Made by a program: the position numbers and the translations under genes. Below are positions 56,801 through 64,000 of a stretch of DNA of 64,000 nt, in pieces; the stretch's first letter is position 1, and the number at the start of each line of letters is the position of its first letter. Below the pieces are notes generated by a model. The model made no database searches, was not told the origin of the DNA, and saw nothing but the letters and a program-made list of their open reading frames with translations. Origin of the DNA: Isoetes taiwanensis (Eukaryota; Streptophyta; Lycopodiopsida; Isoetales; Isoetaceae); the NCBI GenBank assembly GCA_021234155.1, contig JAJEKV010000042.1, forward strand, positions 1,859,257 through 1,923,256, in the 5' to 3' direction.

Positions 56801-57212
56801 CAAGCTTTAATGGTTTACTAGATCCAAGTCTTTTAGGCATGTATCTCACTTCCTAAAACATGATTCACATTCCCTAGGCTCTACCATCTTAAGTTTAGGA
56901 GATCAAGATAACTAGAATGCAGATAGATATATTCTGATAATAAAAAAAGTGGTGGGACAAGCCCCGCACCATAGCTTTATATATAGTCATATAGACAAGA
57001 CTGTTATTATGGGACACGACTCTTTGCCTACATGGATGCCACATCATATGATATGCTGAGTTGACAGGGTTGTTATATTCTAACACCCTACCTCAAACCC
57101 CACAACTAAGCCATGATCAGAATCAGCTTCATATCTCAGAATCTGGTTCTTCCTGCATCTTCTAATTTTCTTCTGAATATTCTTGTCTTGAATCTTGCAT
57201 GAGAAATTCTTT

Positions 57213-58475
57213 TCATATGTGCTGGTATGATGCTTCCAATAATACTTCGTTTATAAATAAATTTTTATTGCTGCCTTCTAGAATTAACTGGATCATTTCA
57301 TAATCATCAGCAAAGTCATAACAAAGATCCCATAAATCTGATTTCTCTCGCTTGCATGCCACGGGAGTGATTTCTTCATCCATGTTCGTATGTTGTGCCG
57401 TTACTTCAATTCTTGGACCATTCTTTAGATTGCTCACATCATCTAATCTTCCCTCCCTTGAGCATCTAAAGATTATGCCATTTTCATTAGAAATCAAATG
57501 AGTACCTTTAGAATAAGTGTCTTCATTTTGACCTTAGTCTGCAATCTGAGTCTTGGGCTCTCACATTAGTTTTAACCTCTCCAACTGCATCATGTGCATC
57601 AGAGATGGGATAGGGATTATGAAATATGCAGTTCTTCATTAAATGTATCTCTTCTTGGTCTACCTATTGGGCCCTTAACTGCATATTCTGTATTAGCATC
57701 TATATCTTCAAAGAATTTGTCTGCTTTATTTTCTACGATACCAATAATATTACTGTCAGAAGCATGGGCTTCAAATTGCTTCATCAAAATGCATCTGCAT
57801 GGTTGATTTAAAGTATCTGTCATTCCTTTGTTCTTGATTTTCTGATATAGCTGTGAAGAACGTGGTCTTCCTTGTGGCAAATTTGTCTGCAACTATAACA
57901 TCTGCTGCTACAACTTGGGCAGCTAGATCCTTCTCGCCATCTCCAGCGACCCTTTCTCCATCTCTGGCTTCTATATATACATTTCTTAACATCCGTGGGT
58001 TTTCATGGACACGATCAACAACTCCAACTGCTGCCTTTTCTTCATAAGATATTTGTATCTGGCCATCATTTAGGGCTTCAAGGACCTCTGTAAAATCAGT
58101 TGCCACTCCTTCTTTATGCAAGGGAACCGTATTTTGCATCGTTACAGCAGCCCAAACTGAGAGCAAAAATTTTGGTGCTCTAATCTTGACCTCAAAGTTT
58201 CTGTGCCTTCCTTCTTTTGCATGAAAGGCCCCTGTAAATAACTCCAACCGCATCTCCTCATAGAATTCTTGTCCATTCTACATCATGACCCCATCCAAAT
58301 TTCTAGCAGCCCTAAGAGGATTATGAATCTGCTCAGCCTTGTGGGACACAACAATGACCTCAATCTTCTTGGCTGCCTCAATCGTATGCAGGATCTGGAC
58401 TCCAACATCATATGCATGATCTTCAACGGCATGCACCATTGCTTTGCATGCTAATATGTGCAACATTTTCGGCAT
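57213..58475 (-). CDS. Unidentified minus-strand protein fragments
   Basis: Open frames at 58475-58278, 58253-57771, 57892-57617 and 57497-57213 follow each other with coding-like composition: MRLELFTGAFHAKEG, then KIRAPKFLLSVWAAV, RDGERVAGDGEKDLAAQVV and LWDLCYDFADDYEMIQLIL. The lengths and absence of repeats suggest a decayed single gene, perhaps a retrotransposon-captured or gag-like sequence. The start at 58475 abuts the remains of Copia E on the other strand. No family is recognised. Confidence 0.35.
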
Positions 58476-58499
58476 TTATCTCTGGTCATATGAATAAAG

Positions 58500-58661
58500 C
58501 AGGATTCTATACACTACAAAGTTTATGCTCATCAATTACATCCTGCTTCTGCTCATGTGGCAGCAGAAATTCCAAAGGACTCTTTATGGCATGCTCGGTA
58601 TGGTCACATAGCTTGTCAGACACTTGATGAACTCTTGCGTTTATCCATGGTTGATGGAATA
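58500..58661 (+). pseudogene. Copia E, left part (GAG-pre-integrase)
   Basis: HVAAEIPKDSLWHARYGHIA followed by CQTLDELLRLSMVDG matches the zinc domain preceding Copia integrase (compare LWHARYGHV in Copia A). It stops in the duplication ATGGAATA (58654-58661) and continues at 60372 as I-P-K-F-H-S, in the same frame. Confidence 0.82.
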
Positions 58662-58881
58662 GCATCGATCCGAGCCATCGGATCGCCATTCTGGGAAGGG
58701 ACGAGCTACTATATCAGGCCATTTCCTCCTTCGAACCGGTTATCGGCGTCTTCTCACAGCAGCTCTTCTTCTCTTCTCGTTGCTTCCCTCCCTTCCCGCC
58801 CTGCTGCGTGGGGGCATGAGTTTCCTTTCTCTAACCATTCACGGGTATTTTTTCGGGGTTCTTTGTGTTGCTTGCAGGCTT

Positions 58882-59047
58882 CCGCCGTCTTCTAGGGTCC
58901 TGCTATATTTGTGTTCGCCATCAACCCACCTCTTTCGGTTCTCCAGGCCACACATTCAAGGATTTCGCCGTCTTCTGGGGTCCTGCTATATTTGTGTTCG
59001 CCGTCAACCCATCTCCTTCGGTTTTCCAGGCAACACATTCAAGGTTG
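58882..59047 (+). repeat. 83-bp tandem duplication in element F
   Basis: Two units with period 83 share CGCCGTCTTCT-GGGTCCTGC, TTTGTGTTCGCC and CACATTCAAGG, and differ by about eight bases. Confidence 0.9.
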
Positions 59048-59049
59048 TT

Positions 59050-59126
59050 GGCGACCATTTCTCATTAGGGTCTTCCTCGAAAACCCGAAAGGGCGGGGTT
59101 TTTTATCCCGATGAGAAGTTGTCGCC
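59050..59126 (+). ncRNA. Hairpin H2 in element F
   Basis: Outer stem GGCGAC/GTCGCC (59050-59055 with 59121-59126) and second stem TTCTCAT/ATGAGAA (59059-59065 with 59111-59117) enclose GGG/CCC and a core with CCC-GAAA-GGG followed by GGGGTTTTTT. Same architecture as H3 with unrelated stem sequence. ncRNA marks a predicted RNA fold, not a demonstrated gene. Confidence 0.6.
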
Positions 59127-59255
59127 ATTACCCTTCTATATTGCCTGTGCACATTTCTTTTTACGGGGTAGTCTGATATTGTTCCTATGGTCGGCTACCC
59201 CTCTCTATTCTTCAAAACGTTGTATACTGCTGCTGTGTTGAATGACAAGCCTATC

Positions 59256-59860
59256 TATCGGGATGTTGTTGGTTTCATGCGAGTCGTAGTGCAAGAATGT
59301 CATCGATTCGCGTAGCGAATCGACATTCTTGCACCAGACGAGCATGCATGCATTGCATGCATGCATCGCATGCATTTTTAGGCCGTTCATCAGGTTGGGG
59401 ATCGCTACTTATTGCAGAGTTCTTCATCGACATTTCATCGGCGCTTTCTCGTCTCTCAGCAGTACCCATGGCTTCTATTCTTTGATCTCATGCAGAGGAG
59501 GGGCTTCTTCTTGCATGAGCTACTCTTTTTTGGCCATTCATATCCTTTCTAACCTCTTCTATCTTTGCCCTTTTGTCCGGCATAGGACAATCTTCAACCT
59601 TTTTCCTCGGATCTAGTATTTGAAGTTCTCTGGTATCGGGATGTTGTTGGTTTCATGCGAGTCGTAGTGCAAGAATGTCATCGATTCGCGTAGCGAATCG
59701 ACATTCTTGCACCAGACGAGCATGCATGCATTGCATGCGTTGCATGCATGCATCGCATGCATTTTTAGGTCGTTCATCAGGTTGGGGATCGCTACTTATT
59801 GCAGAGTTCTTCATCGACATTTCATCGGCGCTTTCTCATCTCTCAGCAGTACCCATGGCT
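59256..59860 (+). repeat. Direct duplication, 378-bp period, with two long palindromes
   Basis: TATCGGGATGTTGTTGG to ACCCATGGCT is present at 59256-59472 and 59634-59860, nearly identical. The second copy has about 10 additional bases in the GCATGC run. Each copy holds the palindrome GCAAGAATGTC-(AT)-CGATTCGC / GCGAATCGACATTCTTGC (59291-59332 and 59669-59710), directly followed by a GCATGCATGC-rich run. Confidence 0.92.
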
Positions 59861-59897
59861 CCCACCCTTCCCCCCCTATGTTCATATTTGTTATAAT

Positions 59898-59995
59898 TGT
59901 CGCGTGGCACGCGTGACCAGCCCCTCGCTTTTTCGAGGTGTAAATGTTGTTTTTTGTCGCGTGGCACGCGTGACCAGCCCCTCGCTTTTCGAGGT
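59898..59995 (+). repeat. 57-bp tandem repeat with two small hairpins in element F
   Basis: TGTCGCGTGGCACGCGTGAC followed by CAGCCCCTCGCTTTTTCGAGG occurs twice with period 57. Both halves are self-complementary (GTCGCGTG/CACGCGTGAC and CCTCG/CGAGG). Confidence 0.9.
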
Positions 59996-60121
59996 TTTTT
60001 CTCTATTGGTTTTTCTGTTGGTGATGTGCAGGTCCAGGGGTGATGCGCGACTTTGGTATTCTCTATGGAGCGTGGGTTTTTTTGTGGGAACGTTTAGCAG
60101 CCCTGCGTTGTCCAAGCCCCT

Positions 60122-60202
60122 TGCCGAGATTTTATCGCTAGGGTTTTTCCTCGAAAACCCGAAAGGGCGGGGGTTTTTAATCCCGGCGATAAGCTCTCGG
60201 CA
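60122..60202 (+). ncRNA. Hairpin H3 in element F
   Basis: Outer stem TGCCGAGA/TCTCGGCA (60122-60129 with 60195-60202) and second stem TTATCGC/GCGATAA (60132-60138 with 60186-60192) enclose the conserved core (CTCGAAAACCC-GAAA-GGGCGGGGG, then T run). All stem pairs are Watson-Crick and differ from those of H2. Confidence 0.6.
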
Positions 60203-60363
60203 GGTACACTAGCCAACATCTGTAGCACACAATTTTATTTGGGGTCTAGGTGTTATAACTGGATATTCCCTATGTTTTTCATTTTTTGGGTAGCCTGCGA
60301 TGTGCAGCTACCCACCTTTTACCATTCTAGAAAAAATTGCTGAGATGAATGAAAAGCCTATCT

Positions 60364-63090
60364 ATGGAATACCCAAATTTCATTCTCATGCAATTGAATG
60401 TGAGGCATGTCATTTGGACAAGTAGACTCACGCACCATATCCTCATCATGCAACAATTCGGACACAAAAACCCTTGAAGCTCTTACACTCAAATTTGTAT
60501 TACATGACAACTACATCCTTAGGAAGAGCTTCATAGTTCTTTATACTTATACTTGTTGATGACTTCTCAAGGTATACATGGGTTTTTTGTCTCAAAACCA
60601 AGTTACTTCACTATTTCAAGGAGTTTATTACATTTATAGAACCTCATATGGATACCAAAGTTAAAGGTCTTCATACTGACCACTGACCATCTTGATGCTT
60701 TTTGTCAGGGTCATGGCATATACATGTAGATAAATGTCCTTATGCACACTCCCAAAATGGGGCCGCCGAAAGAAAACACAGGTCCCTACAAAATCTAGTG
60801 AGATCCATGCTTGCACATAAACATATGAATCTCATATTTTGAGGAGAAGCTCTTCAAGTTGCTGCTTATTTAGCCAATAGAGCACCTACTGTTGCCTTAC
60901 AATCTACCACTCCATATGAAGTCTTCCTTGCCATAAACCAAATGTGGATAATTTTAAAGGCTTTGGATGTCTTGTATATGCTGCTATTCCTATGGAAAAG
61001 CTAAAACAGCAAGGAAAACTTGTAGACAATAAAGGCTGAAGACTTTATGATCCCAAGACAAAGAGTCTTTCTTTCCAGAGGTGTTCAATTTGTAGAGGAT
61101 GCAGATTATCCACAAGTGGATGATGATAAGTATTCTTCTTACAAAGATTTACTTCGGGACTTAATTGAACATGCTAATTCTTGGATCACTTCTGTTCCTC
61201 CTTTACCTTCTGAACAACAAACAATAAATTTGGATTTCCAGTACAGACAATGATGCATCTAGCTCTATCATCTCACATTAGACTCAGGCCAATGCCAGTA
61301 CAGCAATGACAATGAATTTGGATTTTCCAGACGATCAATTTGCTAGAATTCCTTTGTTAGGTTAGGAGATGATTCTTCCCTCTTACTTCTACCACAGAAG
61401 ACCCCAAGCTTGATAATGCATATGCTCTACCATTCCCTGACAGGCAGTTGCTATTGCTGCTCCACCTCCACAGAGTTCACCCCAACTTGCTGGTTTTCCT
61501 CCTATTCAAACTCTGAACTATGCTCTCATGGATAAATATACTGACCATCAGGATCCTCATTCATTCAAGCAATCCAGCACATAAATATTCTATGTTAGAA
61601 AAGCAAGACACTTGGACACTTGTTCCTAGACTAGCCAAGCACAATGTCACTGGTAATAAATGGGTCTATCGAACAACTCTTGATGCAGATGGATCCCCCA
61701 AACATAAAGCATGATTAGTAGCCAAGAATATAATAAAAAATATGGCCATGACTATACTAAAGTATTTACCCCTGTTGCTCGCATGGACATTGCTAGAGTA
61801 GCCATTGCCTTCGGAACAAGCAAAGGCTGCCCCCTTTGGCAAATGGACTTCAAAAGTGTATTTCTAAACGATGATTTAGAAGAGGACATTCATACAAAGC
61901 AACGAACAGGCTTTGTTAAGCAATGACGGGAGCATTTAGTCTGCAAGCTAAAGAAAAGCCTTTATGGCATAAAACATGCACTATACTGCAGGAATACAAA
62001 GATCAACTCATTTCTACTTCATCTTGGCTTCTAGAGATCTGAAGCAGACCCTAGCTGATATTTCAGAGTCAAAGATCATCAAATCTGCATTCTTATCTTA
62101 TATTCAAATGATCTCATTATTAATGGGGATGTTATTGATATCATCGCAGATCTCAAAATACAACTCAACAAAGCCTTTGAGCTTCTGATCTGGGCTTAAT
62201 GAACTTAGGGTTAAGGATTGAAGTTTGGCAGCATCCAACTTATGTTCAACTTGTTCAAACAAAGTACATCAAAGATTTGTTGTTCAAATTTCATATGAAA
62301 GACTGCAATACAGTCGTTATTCCCTGCAAGCTAGGCCACAAGTTGAGCTATGATGCAAATGGTCCTACATGTAAGACACTCTTTATGGGCAGCTGGTAGG
62401 TTCTCTAATATATGTTACTATCAGCAGGCCAGATTTTCAATTTGTTCTTGGTCAGGCTAGTAGATTCTCTAATATATGTTACCATCAGCAGGTCGGATTT
62501 TCAATTTATCTTTGGCCAAGTCAGTCACTTTATGCAGGATCCCCAAAACTTCTTGGTTGACAGCCAAAAGACTTTTAGCTTACCTCACAGGCACTATGAA
62601 TGAGGGCATTGCTTATAAAAACCAACAAAATAGTGAATTAGTTTTTTTTTAATACAAATGCAGATTATGCTGGCACTGATTATGACTATATGAGATCCAC
62701 AATTGGTTTTGTTTCAATGCTAGGAAACAGTGCTATCACATGGTCATCCAAAAAGCAATCTACTGTTCGTCTGCATACAACAAAGGCAAAATTTAAGGCA
62801 TTGACTACATGCACTCAAGAAATGATGTGGCTTTTCCATTTATTCCAGGATCTTCAAGTTCCAATTAGATTACCGAAAATCTATGTGGACAATTTGGAGC
62901 CATTGATCTCATAAAAGAACTTACAATATCATCGATCACCAAGCATTTGGATGTTCAAGTATGCTTTGTAAGGGAACAACTTCAAGAATCCAATCTTCAA
63001 CTTGAATATTGTGCTATTGCTCATCAATTGACTAATGGGATGACAAAACCTCTAGCAAGCTGCAAATTTCAGTAGATAAAACTGCTCCTG
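60364..63090 (+). pseudogene. Copia E, right part (integrase to RNase H)
   Basis: After the second ATGGAATA the frame continues IPKFHSHAIECEACHLDK, then integrase ILVDDFSRYTWVF, GAAERKHRS-like and APTVALQSTTPYEVF, reverse transcriptase NKWVYRTTLDADGSPKHKA, FTPVARMDIARVAIAFG and MDFKSVFLNDDL (61590-61926), and RNase H-side pieces (MRSTIGFVSMLGNSAITWSS, 62690). KPLASCKFQ marks the end near 63080. Many shifts and a doubled 60-bp piece at 62400-62510 show strong decay. The catalytic YVDD site is not legible. No LTRs were identified. Confidence 0.85.
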
Positions 63091-64000
63091 GGCATTCAGC
63101 CGTTACAGTCGTCTACATGATCATTTCCTTTGTTTATTTTTCCTGTTAACAATGCTTCTAAAGATAGAGTCAAACCTCATAAGGGGTATCTATATGACTT
63201 GCCACATCGTCATCACATATGACCTAACGTGAAGGTCAGACTTTTTCCTTTTCTTAGGATAACTTTTAGATCTCAATACATGTGCATGTGTCACTTACGT
63301 GCATCTCTCCTTAGTTCCTTTTAGGATTTACATCCAAATACCTTTATCGAGTCACCATATTCTAATTAGGGTAAAAAAATTGAACCCCTTGTAACGATTA
63401 AAGTGAAAGATCGATAATGTGTGCACGATCAACTTCCGTATATTTATAACATAAGATTGTTAGTTGTTTTTTACTGTATTCGTAGCTGGAAGGGTAGAAA
63501 GCTGACGCTGGCAAGTGAGTTTGGGGAAGAAGCCGTATTCTGCTGTTGTCGAAGGTCGAATTGGGGATGAGACTTCGCCTGCGGGCTGGACAGATGGTAG
63601 CCGGCCATGGGCTAGCCAATTCTGGCTGTTGCAGGTGGCGGGTTGAGGACAAACCTGATATGCAGGAGGTGCTTGGAAGTGGCTTGGTTGGGTCGGCAGC
63701 GCTTGCACAGATTATCAGGTGAGATGGCTTCCTATCTATATGTTGGTTTCTTTCTGTGATATGTCATTGAGAAAGGCAGCTAGGAAGGTCAGGGTGCGGC
63801 AGGGCAGGCTGGCATCCCGGCTGGTAGCCCAGAGATTCCATGCCCAATTCCTGTAGGGCCACAGATTCTATGCCCAATTCCTGTAGGGCCTGCTAGTTCC
63901 ATGCATGGTAGTGCCATGCCCGCCAGCTGCAGCTCTGGGCAGACCCAGCAGCAGCCTACCATGCCCAATTCGTTCTCCTGCTGGGGGCTATTGATGTATC
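63090..64000. other. Right edge of the window: possible Copia E 3' flank and GC-richer sequence
   Basis: 63100-63480 is AT-rich and may contain a decayed LTR, but no clear TG...CA ends were found. From 63500 GC content rises. AGATTC(C/T)ATGCCCAATTCCTGTAGGGCC is tandemly doubled at about 63830-63892. Minus-strand frames here are Pro/Gln/Ala-rich and match no family. Confidence 0.4.

Larger units (their letters stand above)
58662..60363 (+). mobile_element. Element F: 1.7-kb composite insertion in Copia E with 8-bp duplication
   Basis: F is bounded by ATGGAATA on both sides. It has no inverted ends. Its right end, GAATGAAAAGCCTATCT, recurs inside the element at 59240-59256 (GAATGACAAGCCTATCT), so it looks like two units in tandem sharing a 3' end, as in non-LTR retroposons (SINE or truncated LINE). 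Each unit ends with a hairpin block (H2, H3) and a GGGTAG...CTACCC stem. It contains several internal tandem duplications and codes for no protein I can recognise. Variable-length duplication and shared 3' tail argue for LINE-driven retrotransposition. Confidence 0.68.

Noticed and set aside
59050-60202. Bacterial rho-independent terminators or bacterial contamination
   Set aside because: GC hairpins followed by T runs look like terminators, but they lie in an element inserted in a plant Copia with a clean target duplication.
56108-60202. Hammerhead ribozyme of a retrozyme
   Set aside because: GAAA is present but the CTGATGA core and the third stem are not.
1-64000. tRNA, rRNA or organelle-derived genes
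   Set aside because: Reading both strands by eye I found no cloverleaf, rRNA block or plastid gene; a tRNA search program could still find one.

Overview
The window is repeat-dominated nuclear DNA of a land plant. The plant assignment rests on a very-long-chain enoyl-CoA reductase gene with plant-type exons (48.9-50.3 kb), a neprosin-like exon, Ty1/Copia and Ty3/Gypsy elements, L1-type LINEs and a plant-type FCP1-like HAD domain. A Crypton-like tyrosine recombinase and two unusual TTAA-type DNA transposons hint at a lineage outside the well-studied flowering plants (fern, lycophyte, bryophyte or gymnosperm). That last step is inference; I cannot name the species.

The main structure fills 1-28.3 kb and is a four-level nest, each level bounded at base resolution. 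Level 1 is Copia A, whose 5' end lies off the window; its pol stops at 1779 and resumes at 27001, and its 3' LTR ends at 28267. Level 2 is element B (1780-27000, 25,221 bp as it stands, about 12.6 kb before later insertions). It has perfect 32-bp terminal inverted repeats and a TTAA target duplication, and its removal restores the reverse-transcriptase frame of Copia A. Level 3 is element C (13486-26073, 12,588 bp, about 7.0 kb originally), also flanked by TTAA, sitting inside a DUF7869-like gene of B; its removal restores that frame too. Level 4 is Copia D (19033-24574), with two LTRs, primer-binding site, polypurine tract and the 5-bp duplication AATAT, inside the transposase-like gene of C.

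B carries a minus-strand multi-exon gene ending in a degenerate FCP1/HAD phosphatase domain and a plus-strand DUF7869-like gene, my candidate for its transposase. About fifteen GC-rich palindromes of roughly 20 bp lie in B, and eleven of them fall in three introns of the minus-strand gene. C carries a spliced minus-strand gene of a transposase-like family (motifs DRETCLCIYH, SDGCSHQFK, GEHDGAGAVIK) and a short plus-strand reading frame.

From 28.3 to 48.8 kb lie old fragments: Copia integrase, a Crypton-like recombinase gene, a second relic of the C-type transposase, LINE pieces, inverted-repeat pairs, tandem duplications and a neprosin-like exon. The enoyl-CoA reductase gene follows, clear but with a nonsense codon and a frameshift. 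At 53.5-56.8 kb a 5'-inverted LINE interrupts a Gypsy integrase. At 58.5-63.1 kb Copia E is interrupted by a 1.7-kb composite element with an 8-bp duplication (ATGGAATA). That element and the LINE share an RNA-like hairpin whose stems and tetraloop differ in sequence while pairing is kept.

Most coding sequences here are broken by frameshifts. Some breaks, including the homopolymer frameshift in the reductase gene, could be assembly errors.
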